From Motiliproteus sp963974645 (GTDB lineage: Bacteria; Pseudomonadota; Gammaproteobacteria; Pseudomonadales; Balneatricaceae): DNA of 44,921 nt. Positions within the stretch are counted from its first letter, which is position 1, and the number at the start of each line of letters is the position of its first letter. The stretch spans positions 1 through 44,921 of the forward strand of contig CAXBEA010000020.1 in assembly GCA_963974645.1 (NCBI GenBank), in the 5' to 3' direction. The position numbers were made by a program, and so were the translations under genes. Shown piece by piece: positions 7,918 through 16,017 of this stretch. Below the pieces are notes generated by a model. That model had not been told where the DNA came from, did not search any database, and worked only from the letters and a program-made list of their open reading frames with translations.

Positions 7918-8520
7918 CTAGTTAAATAATAGTTGCGAGCCCGCACCACAGGAGATCACTGTGCGCATCGCAGCCTCCACACTGATTTCAGGTTTAAGCT
8001 CGACGCACTCGGGCGGCAGATGATAGGTGATACCCGATGTCGGCACCGGCGCTGTCGGCACAAAGAGAGTGAAATAACCATTCTCATGCTTGGCGGTCAC
8101 TATGGCCGTGACCGTAACAGGAACATCGGCACCGTAGATTCTTGCCAAGGCAACCTCACCACTGAACAAGGATGCCTGCTGGTCACCAAAGAACTGATCG
8201 ACCAGTTCACGAATGATCCTATACCCCGGCGCCAACTTCCCCAACACCCGGTCCAGCCGGCTATGCAACCAAGCCCCCAGACCGGTTCTGACCAACAGCC
8301 CGATCAGAAAACAACTACCAATAATCAGTATCACCACCAGCATCCCGGCCACCCATTCGTTATAGGCGGTCCGCGCACTAATCAACGCTGTCAGGGGCGA
8401 GATCAGATCCCGTGTCAGGTTAAAAAGCCAACCAAACAACATCGCCAAGATCGCACCGGGCAACACCACAGCGATCCCCCCCAGCAGGGTCAACAAAAGA
8501 AACTTTTTAATCTGTGCCAT
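7918..8520 (-). CDS. DUF502 family inner-membrane protein
   Basis: About 200 aa with two strong N-terminal transmembrane segments (roughly residues 5-33 and 57-80), then a soluble domain containing the DUF502 hallmarks LAPGYRIIRELVDQFFG and FTLFVPTAPVPTSG. Family function is not established. Two adjacent ATGs (8523 and 8520) occur. The second is preferred because AGG is then 6 nt upstream, but the difference is one residue. It lies just downstream of miaE on the same strand (76 nt) and converges on the HDOD gene. Confidence 0.88.
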   Translation of the reverse strand: MAQIKKFLLLTLLGGIAVVLPGAILAMLFGWLFNLTRDLISPLTALISARTAYNEWVAGMLVVILIIGSCFLIGLLVRTGLGAWLHSRLDRVLGKLAPGYRIIRELVDQFFGDQQASLFSGEVALARIYGADVPVTVTAIVTAKHENGYFTLFVPTAPVPTSGITYHLPPECVELKPEISVEAAMRTVISCGAGSQLLFN

Positions 8521-8599
8521 CATGAACCTACCCCTGATACCGACTTATCAAACACCCGCCAACCAACCCCAAACACCCCCAAAAAGGCTCAAGACTGGG

Positions 8600-9241
8600 T
8601 TAGGCAGGGACGCCGCTGTGAAAACGGAACTGAGAATCCGCAGAAAGAATCAGCTCTCGCTCCACCTCACCCAAAGCCTGTACGCGAGGCTGAATATCCT
8701 CCTGCGCATATTCCTGCGCCAGAGATAGATAATCCCGATAATGGCGCGACTCTGACTTCAACAACGACCGGTAAAACTGCTCCAGCTCATCGTCTAAATA
8801 GGGCGCTAACTTGGCAAAACGCTCACAAGAACGCGCCTCTATATAAGCACCTATGATCAATTTATCGACCAATGCCGCAGGCTCATGGGTCCGTATATGA
8901 CGCTGAAATCCGGCCCCATACCTTGAGGCGGTGACATGACCGTAGTGGATACCGCGTTTATTAATGATTGCCAACACCTGGGTAAAATGCAGCAACTCTT
9001 CACGCGCTAAGCGAGCCATTTTAACCAAAAGATCACCGCGTTCACGGTATTTATGGATCAGGCTCATCGCCATGCTGGCGGCTTTTTTTTCACAATTGAG
9101 ATGATCAATCAATAACAGGTCCTGATTCACCAGCGCCGCTTGAATCCAGGCGGTGGGTGTTTCACAGAGCAAAAAATCGAGTATCGGCTGCAGTAGCGAC
9201 TCGGGGCTAGATGGAACGCTAGCTAGGATCGGGGTTGTCAT
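8600..9241 (-). CDS. miaE: MiaE tRNA 2-methylthio-N6-isopentenyladenosine-37 hydroxylase
   Basis: A diiron monooxygenase that hydroxylates the isopentenyl group of ms2i6A37 in tRNAs reading codons that begin with U. The 213-aa product has the ferritin-like carboxylate/histidine ligand pattern: NCEKKAA, AREELLHF, YIEARSCERF and LLKSESRHYRDY. Length and motifs match MiaE. The ATG at 9241 has GGAAC upstream. It probably precedes the DUF502 gene in a short operon. Its MiaA and MiaB partners are not in this window. Confidence 0.93.
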   Translation of the reverse strand: MTTPILASVPSSPESLLQPILDFLLCETPTAWIQAALVNQDLLLIDHLNCEKKAASMAMSLIHKYRERGDLLVKMARLAREELLHFTQVLAIINKRGIHYGHVTASRYGAGFQRHIRTHEPAALVDKLIIGAYIEARSCERFAKLAPYLDDELEQFYRSLLKSESRHYRDYLSLAQEYAQEDIQPRVQALGEVERELILSADSQFRFHSGVPA

Positions 9242-9421
9242 AAGGGTTCCAATTCAGATAATAAAAAATCAATGACGAAAAGGCCCTCATTCTCCAACGC
9301 CGTACCCTAGACTGTCGAGACGAGGCTGTTATTATTCAGGCATATTTTCACTATAAGGCTAATAAATACATCTATAAATCAATAATAAAAGTACGCACCC
9401 CGCCAAAGTATAACAGCCAAG

Positions 9422-9433
9422 ATTGTCGACAAT
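9422..9433. promoter_or_regulatory. Perfect palindrome ATTGTCGACAAT upstream of acnB
   Basis: A 12-bp perfect palindrome directly upstream of the predicted acnB -35. It fits the TNGTNNACNA pattern used by many GntR/FadR-family repressors, so it is a good operator candidate. Which regulator would bind is unknown. Confidence 0.45.
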
Positions 9434-9435
9434 AC

Positions 9436-9464
9436 TTAACTTAAGCCCCTGTTTAAGCTACAAT
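9436..9464 (+). promoter_or_regulatory. Predicted acnB promoter
   Basis: TTAACT (9436-9441) and TACAAT (9459-9464) are spaced 17 nt apart. The -10 matches five of six consensus bases and the -35 four of six. The implied leader is about 88 nt. The rest of the 317-nt gap before acnB (9242-9435) is AT-rich and shows no gene. Confidence 0.4.
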
Positions 9465-9500
9465 CCAGCCTCGAAAAATCTGAAACTGATTGAAACAGCA

Positions 9501-9539
9501 ACGGAGTCCTTGTCGGAACTATCTCAACGCCGACTCCGT
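9501..9539 (+). promoter_or_regulatory. Stem-loop in the acnB 5' leader
   Basis: ACGGAGTC (9501-9508) and GACTCCGT (9532-9539) form a perfect 8-bp stem with a 23-nt loop, ending 8 nt before the ribosome-binding GAGG at 9547-9550. A second, mutually exclusive stem GTCGG/CCGAC (9512-9516/9530-9534) uses part of the same 3' arm, so two alternative folds are possible. Confidence 0.45.
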
Positions 9540-9558
9540 CGATAACGAGGATTTTATT

Positions 9559-12153
9559 GTGCTTGAAGCTTACCGCAAACATGTCAACGAACGCGCTGCT
9601 GAAGGCGTCCCCCCCAAGGCACTGGACGCCGACCAAACTGCCGCACTGGTAGAACTGCTTAAGAATCCTCCTGCCGGTGAGGAAGAATTTATTCTCGATC
9701 TGTTGGAAAACCGCATTCCTGCTGGCGTTGACCAGGCGGCTTACGTTAAAGCCGGCTTCCTCGCGGCTATCACTAAGGGTGAAGCCTCCTCACCGCTGAT
9801 CAGTGCTGTCCAGGCAGTTGAGTTACTGGGTACCATGCTAGGTGGGTATAACATCACCGCACTGGTCGATGCGCTAGACGACAACGCCCTGGCAGCCACT
9901 GCTGCCAAAGCGCTGTCCCGCACCCTGCTGATGTTTGATGCCTTCCACGATGTGCAGGAAAAGATGGAAGCGGGCAACGCCTTCGCCAAGCAGATTATCG
10001 AGTCATGGGCCAACGCCGAGTGGTTCACCAGCAAGCCAGCGCTGGCTAAAGAGATCACCCTGACCGTATTCAAGGTTACCGGTGAAACCAACACCGACGA
10101 CCTGTCTCCAGCACCCGATGCATTCACCCGCCCTGATATGCCTCTGCACGCTAACGCGATGCTGAAAATGGCCCGTGATGGCATCGTTCCAGATGTAGAC
10201 GGCAAAGTCGGCCCGATCAAGCAGATCAATGAACTGAAGAAAAAAGGCAACCAGCTGGTTTACGTCGGCGATGTCGTAGGTACCGGTTCTTCACGCAAGT
10301 CTGCCACCAACTCAGTACTCTGGTTCATGGGTGATGACATCCCCAACATCCCCAACAAGCGCGCTGGCGGTTACTGCTTCGGCAGCAAGATTGCGCCTAT
10401 TTTCTTTAACACCATGGAAGATGCCGGCGCACTGCCGATCGAAATGGATGTTAGCAAGATGAAGATGGGCGACGTAATCAAGGTTTACCCCTACGAAGGC
10501 GTGGTCAAGAACGAAGCGGGCGAGGTGATCAGCGAGTTCTCCCTGAAGACCCCGGTGCTGTTCGACGAAGTCCAAGCAGGCGGCCGTATCCCGCTGATCA
10601 TCGGTCGTGGCTTGACCGCTAAGGCACGCGCCCTACTTGGCTTGCCGACTACCGATCTATTCGCCGTCCCTGTTAATCCCGAAGACACCGGCAAGGGCTA
10701 CTCGCTGGCACAGAAGATGGTAGGCAAGGCCTGCGGCGTCGAAGGCATTCGTCCTGGTACCTACTGCGAACCGAAGATGACCACTGTCGGCTCGCAGGAC
10801 ACTACCGGCCCGATGACCCGTGACGAACTAAAAGACTTGGCTTGCCTAGGCTTCTCCGCCGACCTGACCATGCAGTCGTTCTGCCACACGGCTGCTTATC
10901 CTAAGCCCATCGATGTTAACACCCACCACACCCTGCCTGATTTCATCATGAACCGCGGTGGCGTTTCACTGCGTCCAGGCGACGGTGTTATTCACTCCTG
11001 GCTGAACCGCATGCTGCTACCCGATACTGTGGGTACTGGCGGTGATTCGCACACCCGCTTCCCGATCGGCATCTCTTTTCCTGCCGGTTCTGGTTTGGTT
11101 GCCTTCGCAGCAGCCACCGGTGTTATGCCGCTAGATATGCCTGAGTCTGTACTGGTTCGGTTTAAGGGTGAAATGCAGCCTGGTATCACCCTGCGTGATC
11201 TGGTTAACGCTATCCCCTATGCTGCGATCCAGACCGGAGAGCTGACTGTCGCCAAAGAGGGCAAGAAGAACGTCTTCTCCGGCCGCATCCTCGAAATCGA
11301 AGGTCTGCCCGATCTGAAAGTTGAGCAAGCGTTCGAACTGTCTGACTCTGCAGCAGAGCGTTCAGCTGCTGCTTGCTCGATCAAGCTCAACGAAGCACCG
11401 ATCCGTGAGTACCTGAACTCCAACATCGTAATGCTGAAGTGGATGGTTTCTCAGGGCTACGGCGACGAGCGCACCATCAACCGTCGCGTTGCAGGGATGC
11501 AAGAGTGGCTGGCTAACCCGGTGCTGCTAGAAGGCGACGCCGATGCTGCCTACGCGTCTGTGATCGAGATCGACCTGGCCACCATCACCGAGCCACTGCT
11601 GGCTTGCCCGAACGATCCAGACGACGTTAAACCGCTGTCTGCCGTTGCTGGTACCAAGATCGACGAAGTATTCATCGGTTCTTGCATGACCAACATCGGT
11701 CACTTCCGCGCTGCAGGTAAAGTGCTGGAGAAGGTGGGTGGCCAGCTACCAACAAAAATGTGGATGACACCACCGACCAAGATGGACGCAGCTCAGCTAA
11801 CCGAAGAGGGCTATTACGGCATCTACGGCCGCGCTGGGGTACGGACTGAAATGCCTGGTTGCTCTCTTTGCATGGGCAACCAAGCTCGAGTAGCCGCCAA
11901 GAGCACAGTGATGTCGACCTCAACCCGTAACTTCCCCAACCGTTTAGGCGATGGCGCCAACGTCTACCTGTCTTCTGCCGAGCTGGCAGCGGTCGGAGCA
12001 GCACTGGGTCGTATCCCGACATTTGAGGAGTACATGGTCTACGCCAAGGACCTTAACACCATGGCCGACGATGTTTACCGTTACCTGAACTTCGATCAGA
12101 TCGCCAGCTACACCCTGGCTGCCGCTACGGTCATCCCCACCGTCGAAGCCTGA
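9559..12153 (+). CDS. acnB: AcnB aconitate hydratase B
   Basis: The main TCA-cycle aconitase, isomerising citrate to isocitrate with a [4Fe-4S] cluster. It often also acts on 2-methylaconitate, and in its apo form it binds mRNA. The product is 864 aa, against 865 in E. coli, beginning with the conserved EAYRKHVNERAAEG HEAT-like domain. The swivel domain follows (KVTGETNTDDLSPAPDA), then the catalytic domains with cluster cysteines in FIGSCMTNIGHFR and MPGCSLCMGNQ. The frame is open 69 nt further upstream, but the GTG at 9559 is the homologous start and has GAGG 8 nt before it. Apparently monocistronic, with a structured leader and a terminator. Confidence 0.96.
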   Translation: MLEAYRKHVNERAAEGVPPKALDADQTAALVELLKNPPAGEEEFILDLLENRIPAGVDQAAYVKAGFLAAITKGEASSPLISAVQAVELLGTMLGGYNITALVDALDDNALAATAAKALSRTLLMFDAFHDVQEKMEAGNAFAKQIIESWANAEWFTSKPALAKEITLTVFKVTGETNTDDLSPAPDAFTRPDMPLHANAMLKMARDGIVPDVDGKVGPIKQINELKKKGNQLVYVGDVVGTGSSRKSATNSVLWFMGDDIPNIPNKRAGGYCFGSKIAPIFFNTMEDAGALPIEMDVSKMKMGDVIKVYPYEGVVKNEAGEVISEFSLKTPVLFDEVQAGGRIPLIIGRGLTAKARALLGLPTTDLFAVPVNPEDTGKGYSLAQKMVGKACGVEGIRPGTYCEPKMTTVGSQDTTGPMTRDELKDLACLGFSADLTMQSFCHTAAYPKPIDVNTHHTLPDFIMNRGGVSLRPGDGVIHSWLNRMLLPDTVGTGGDSHTRFPIGISFPAGSGLVAFAAATGVMPLDMPESVLVRFKGEMQPGITLRDLVNAIPYAAIQTGELTVAKEGKKNVFSGRILEIEGLPDLKVEQAFELSDSAAERSAAACSIKLNEAPIREYLNSNIVMLKWMVSQGYGDERTINRRVAGMQEWLANPVLLEGDADAAYASVIEIDLATITEPLLACPNDPDDVKPLSAVAGTKIDEVFIGSCMTNIGHFRAAGKVLEKVGGQLPTKMWMTPPTKMDAAQLTEEGYYGIYGRAGVRTEMPGCSLCMGNQARVAAKSTVMSTSTRNFPNRLGDGANVYLSSAELAAVGAALGRIPTFEEYMVYAKDLNTMADDVYRYLNFDQIASYTLAAATVIPTVEA

Positions 12154-12165
12154 TAGTAGGTATAC

Positions 12166-12194
12166 ACCGGGTAGGTTGTAGTTAGCTACCCGGT
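12166..12194 (+). other. Perfect 9-bp inverted repeat after acnB
   Basis: ACCGGGTAG (12166-12174) and CTACCCGGT (12186-12194) flank an 11-nt loop just after the acnB stop. No T-run follows, so it is more likely a 3'-end stabilising hairpin than a terminator in its own right. Confidence 0.5.
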
Positions 12195-12205
12195 TACAAC
12201 GACCG

Positions 12206-12241
12206 AAAAAGCCTTCGTAAGCTATCTTGCGGAGGCTTTTT
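12206..12241 (+). terminator. Intrinsic terminator of acnB
   Basis: AAAAAGCCT (12206-12214) pairs with AGGCTTTTT (12233-12241), extended by CG/CG pairs, and ends in a T-run. The A-run on the opposite arm would allow bidirectional action. Confidence 0.8.
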
Positions 12242-12306
12242 GTTATTTAGCCGATCGATCCCGTATTATGGTGGCTTGTATAGCCAAACTGACACGATAA
12301 AATCCC

Positions 12307-12684
12307 ATGACAGAAAACCCCACACCCCAATCGATAAAACCTTTCCTGGCCTTGGTTTCCAAGCTGCTAGTCGGCGAAAAACCCTGCCCTGTCCGCTTTA
12401 TGTACAAAACAGTACCAGCCGACCTGCGCGATACCGGCTGGCGCATGTTTAGCGGCTATGAAGATAACGAGTTTCTGGCCGACAAGAAAAATATGCAGCC
12501 CTACCCGCTTGAAACCCTGATAAAAATGGACGGCTCGCTGGAACCCCTGTTTAGCAGCAAGCCAGGTAGTGTCTGGGAACGCGTTCCAGGCGGAAGCTGG
12601 ACGGAAGTAGACGACTTCGAAATACCTGAAGAGAACGAGGTTGAGACAGTGACCGTTCAGAGCGTCGATCAGCTCAACCACTGA
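12307..12684 (+). CDS. DUF2185-like protein
   Basis: A 125-aa soluble protein. The segment from about residue 15 to 100 (VSKLLVGEKPCPVRFMYK, DTGWRMFSGYEDNEF, then YPLETLIKMDGSLEPLF) has the layout of DUF2185 proteins: an opening VS strand, a conserved D-x-GW-x-x-x-x-G-x-E segment, and a dPxlxxLL-like end. Some members of this superfamily act as immunity proteins, others are free-standing housekeeping proteins of unknown role. Nothing nearby resembles a toxin, so immunity is not indicated. The start has little Shine-Dalgarno signal. zapE follows 85 nt downstream. Confidence 0.7.
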   Translation: MTENPTPQSIKPFLALVSKLLVGEKPCPVRFMYKTVPADLRDTGWRMFSGYEDNEFLADKKNMQPYPLETLIKMDGSLEPLFSSKPGSVWERVPGGSWTEVDDFEIPEENEVETVTVQSVDQLNH

Positions 12685-12769
12685 CAGGCGTGACTAGTTA
12701 ACAACAGGGCTTGCGGTCTCCTCTGCGCATCATCCCAGGACACGTCCATGACACTGCCGCTGGTACGCT

Positions 12770-13924
12770 ATGACCCCGTTGCAAATACGCTATAACAGGC
12801 TAAACCAGAAACCGGACTTCGAGTCCGATCCCTGCCAGCAACGAGCAATCATAGCGCTTGACGCATTGGGAAAACGTATTCTCAGCGCAACCCAGCAGCG
12901 TTTTCAAAAACGCTCGCCTGGAATCGGGCTCTGGTTATGGGGCCCAGTGGGGCGTGGTAAAACACTGCTGATGGATCTGTTCTTCGAGACGCTCCCTGAG
13001 CCAAACAAACGGCGCCTACACTTCCACCATTTTATGCGCCGCGTTCACGAGGATCTGAACCGACTCGCAGGCCACCCCGATCCACTGACACTGATTGCCA
13101 ATCAACTCAGAAAAACAACCTTGGTGCTCTGCTTTGATGAGTTTTTTGTTGCTGATATTGCAGATGCGATGTTGCTCGGACGGCTGTTCGAAAAGCTTTT
13201 TGAACAGGGTATTTTCTTAATCGCAACGTCCAACCAGCATCCCGATCAACTGTACAGCGACGGCTTGCAGCGACAACGGTTTCTGCCTGCTATTACTGCG
13301 ATAAAAAAGCACTGCCAGATTCACTCACTCGACGGCGAGAAAGACCATCGGCTGCGTACGCTAGCGTCTGCCGAGCTGTTTTTAAAGACTTCAGATCCGC
13401 AGACCCATTTACAACTGAAACAGCACTTCCAGAAGCTCGACAGCACCGTTACAAAACACCAAGAGCCGCTTTCAGTTCTTAGCCGACAGATCCCCTGTCA
13501 GGCCTGGAACGAACAGATAGCCTGGTTTAATTTCGCCGATTTATGCGAAGGCCCCCGTAGTCAACTTGACTACATGGAACTAGCCAACCGCTTTCATACC
13601 CTGATTGTCAGCCAGATCCCCTCTCTTCGTGGGGATAAAGAGACCCTATGGGTAGTACAGGGCACCGAAGATAAGCCAGCATCAGCAACCAACCAGCGCC
13701 GATTCTTGGGTGGTAACGACGACAACTGCCGGCGCTTTATCAGCTTAATCGACGAACTATATGACCGCGCCGTAGTACTGATCAGCTCCTCCGAGGTCGG
13801 TATCGATCAACTCTACCCTGATCCTGACGCCCCCTTAGCCTTTGCTTTTGCACGCACCCGCAGCCGCCTCAAAGAGATGCAAAGCGAGAACTATCTGCAG
13901 CGATGCAAGGGGAATAATCCATAA
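12770..13924 (+). CDS. zapE: ZapE/AFG1-type cell-division ATPase
   Basis: A 384-aa AAA-type P-loop ATPase of the ZapE/AFG1 (LACE1) family. In E. coli, ZapE associates with the Z-ring and destabilises FtsZ polymers. Walker A is GPVGRGKT (near residue 58) and Walker B is LVLCFDEFFV (near 118). The HFHHFM element, the IATSNQHPDQLY sensor region and the C-terminal FARTRSRLKEM are typical. The chosen ATG at 12770 gives the familiar TPLQ-x-RY start but lacks a Shine-Dalgarno. A better AGGA lies before an ATG at 12748 in another frame, which ends after 15 codons at 12795, overlapping the zapE start. Confidence 0.92.
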   Translation: MTPLQIRYNRLNQKPDFESDPCQQRAIIALDALGKRILSATQQRFQKRSPGIGLWLWGPVGRGKTLLMDLFFETLPEPNKRRLHFHHFMRRVHEDLNRLAGHPDPLTLIANQLRKTTLVLCFDEFFVADIADAMLLGRLFEKLFEQGIFLIATSNQHPDQLYSDGLQRQRFLPAITAIKKHCQIHSLDGEKDHRLRTLASAELFLKTSDPQTHLQLKQHFQKLDSTVTKHQEPLSVLSRQIPCQAWNEQIAWFNFADLCEGPRSQLDYMELANRFHTLIVSQIPSLRGDKETLWVVQGTEDKPASATNQRRFLGGNDDNCRRFISLIDELYDRAVVLISSSEVGIDQLYPDPDAPLAFAFARTRSRLKEMQSENYLQRCKGNNP

Positions 13925-14314
13925 CTCTAATCCTGAACCCTTGCCGCTTTACGGCCATAACTGCCATCTTAATCACTAGGTTAACTAGGCCCAGATACAG
14001 AACTGGAAAATTTGGCCAAAAAACTGAACTTTTATCTTTTTCACCCCGACCCTAACCAGCCTCGACTCGCAACAATTACTAGCAATTGTCATTTATTAGC
14101 AGAATATTGCCGCTAAAAGGCGATTATAGATTCGACTTTAGGTCAAATTTTATTTTTTTACTCCTGTACAACAGCAAAAATTGCTACTATATGCCGCCGC
14201 ATAAATAGACGCCGGAAAGTTATTTTTTCGATCGCACCTACAACAGTGTCGGCCTACGATAACAACAACATAAAGTTGCTCTTTCTCACTAACCCGCTGA
14301 TGTAGGAATACAGA
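13925..14314. other. 390-nt AT-rich gap between zapE and nhaB
   Basis: No gene is supported here. It contains a short inverted repeat ACAATT/AATTGT (14072-14077/14084-14089), poly-T stretches around 14150-14160, and a possible nhaB -10 (TACTAT at 14085+100, i.e. 14185-14190) followed by GCCGCC. The nhaB ribosome-binding site GTAGGAA is close to its ATG. Confidence 0.4.
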
Positions 14315-15817
14315 ATGACTGGTACTTTCACTCAAGCCTTTGTGCGCAATTTCCTTGGAAATTCGCCCATGTGGTATAAGCAGGCCATCCTGGCTTTCTT
14401 GGTTATAAACCCGATCCTTCTGTTCATTGCAGGCCCTGTCGTTACCGGCTGGATTCTTATCTTCGAATTTATCTTCACCCTGGCGATGGCGCTTAAATGC
14501 TACCCCTTACTACCCGGCGGATTATTAGCGATCGAAGCCTTGGCCATCGGCCTGACCAATCCGGAGCAGCTTTATCATGAGGTTGCTCAAAACCTGCCAG
14601 TCATCCTGCTGCTGATGTTTATGGTTGCAGGCATCTACTTCATGAAGAGTATGCTGCTGTTTGTTTTCACCAAGCTGCTGCTAAACGTCCGCAATAAGAT
14701 CTATATCTCGTTGCTGTTCTCTTTTATGGGCGCCTTTCTTTCGGCCTTCCTCGATGCCTTGACAGTTACTGCGGTGTTGATCAGCGCTGGCATCGGTTTT
14801 TATTCTGTTTACCACAAGGTTGCCTCCGGTAAAGACTACCACCATGAGCACGACCACAGCAGCGATCACGGGCTGTCTGTTGATACCAACACCGAACTCG
14901 ACCAGTTCCGCGCTTTCCTGCGTAGCTTGCTGATGCACGGCGCCGTCGGTACCGCCCTAGGTGGTGTTTGCACCATCGTTGGTGAGCCACAAAACCTGCT
15001 GATCGGTGAAAAGATGGGCTGGGACTTCATCGATTTCTTTATCATGGTAGCCCCGGTATCCATGCCGGTACTGGTCTTCGGCCTACTGACAGTGGTCGTG
15101 ACCGAGCGTTACAAACTGTTCGGTTACGGTGCGCTGATCCCCGACAACGTCTTCCGCATCTTGCAAGAGTTCGATGTGGCCCAGGATGCCAAGCGTACTA
15201 AACGCGACAAGTTGGCCCTCTATGTTCAGTTTGCAGTAGCGGCCTTCCTGATCCTGGCACTGGCTTTTCACCTGGCAGAAGTGGGCCTGATCGGCCTGAC
15301 CGTTATCGTTTTGGTTACCAGCTTTAACGGCATCACCGAAGAACACCAGATCGGCAAGGCATTCGAAGAGTCACTCCCCTTCACCGCGCTGCTGGTCGTA
15401 TTCTTCGCTATCGTCTCGGTAATCCACGACCAACACCTGTTCCAACCGATCATCGAATCGGTACTGGCGATGGATCTGGGGGTACAGCCAGCAATGTTCT
15501 TTATTGCTAACGGTGTGCTTTCAGCGATCAGTGATAACGTATTCGTCGCCACTGTTTACATCAACGAAGTCGCCGCCCAGTTTGAAGCTGGCAAGATCAG
15601 CCGTGAGCACTTCGATGCCCTGGCTATCGCCATCAACACCGGAACTAACCTGCCCAGCGTTGCTACCCCGAACGGTCAAGCAGCCTTCCTGTTCCTGCTG
15701 ACCTCGGCCGTAGCTCCACTGGTCCGTTTGTCGTATATGAAGATGGTCATCATGGCTCTGCCCTACACCATTGTCCTGAGCGCTGTCGGCCTGACGTCTG
15801 TGATGCTTTTTGTCTAA
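14315..15817 (+). CDS. nhaB: NhaB Na+/H+ antiporter
   Basis: An inner-membrane electrogenic antiporter that exports Na+ in exchange for H+, maintaining sodium and pH homeostasis. The 500-aa product shows the NhaB opening FVRNFLGNSPMWYKQAI, about a dozen hydrophobic segments, and the signatures GAFLSAFLDALTVTAV, GGVCTIVGEPQNLLIGEKMGW and TNLPSVATPNGQAAFLFLL. A His-rich cytoplasmic loop (YHHEHDHSSDH, near residue 176) interrupts the membrane segments. It stands alone with its own terminator. Together with the OadGAB pump in this window it points to a sodium-based lifestyle. Confidence 0.96.
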   Translation: MTGTFTQAFVRNFLGNSPMWYKQAILAFLVINPILLFIAGPVVTGWILIFEFIFTLAMALKCYPLLPGGLLAIEALAIGLTNPEQLYHEVAQNLPVILLLMFMVAGIYFMKSMLLFVFTKLLLNVRNKIYISLLFSFMGAFLSAFLDALTVTAVLISAGIGFYSVYHKVASGKDYHHEHDHSSDHGLSVDTNTELDQFRAFLRSLLMHGAVGTALGGVCTIVGEPQNLLIGEKMGWDFIDFFIMVAPVSMPVLVFGLLTVVVTERYKLFGYGALIPDNVFRILQEFDVAQDAKRTKRDKLALYVQFAVAAFLILALAFHLAEVGLIGLTVIVLVTSFNGITEEHQIGKAFEESLPFTALLVVFFAIVSVIHDQHLFQPIIESVLAMDLGVQPAMFFIANGVLSAISDNVFVATVYINEVAAQFEAGKISREHFDALAIAINTGTNLPSVATPNGQAAFLFLLTSAVAPLVRLSYMKMVIMALPYTIVLSAVGLTSVMLFV

Positions 15818-15835
15818 GTACGCATAAATTACGAC

Positions 15836-15865
15836 AAAAAGGCGAGCCAGTGGCTCGCCTTTTTT
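15836..15865 (+). terminator. Intrinsic terminator of nhaB
   Basis: AAAAAGGCGAGCC and GGCTCGCCTTTTT form a perfect 13-bp stem around a 3-nt loop (AGT), followed by further T residues, 19 nt after the nhaB stop. Confidence 0.92.
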
Positions 15866-16017
15866 ATTCATTCAACCCAGCTGATGAAAATAGAGCACCA
15901 CCAGCATCCGTAATGCGCCATCGGAAAACCCCAATAGTTGGCCGTAATTAACAGCTACTGGCGCTGCGCCGATTCAGCCTGTGACATCTAAAAGCAACCT
16001 GAGCAAGTACGCAATGA

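Noticed and set aside
7933..8856. 307-codon open frame antisense to the DUF502 and miaE genes
   Set aside because: Its product is Thr/His/Pro/Gln-rich low-complexity sequence of the kind produced by reading membrane-protein codons backwards, and it spans two real genes.
12307..12684. DUF2185 gene as an immunity gene of a toxin system
   Set aside because: No toxin-like or secretion gene is nearby; the neighbours are acnB and zapE.
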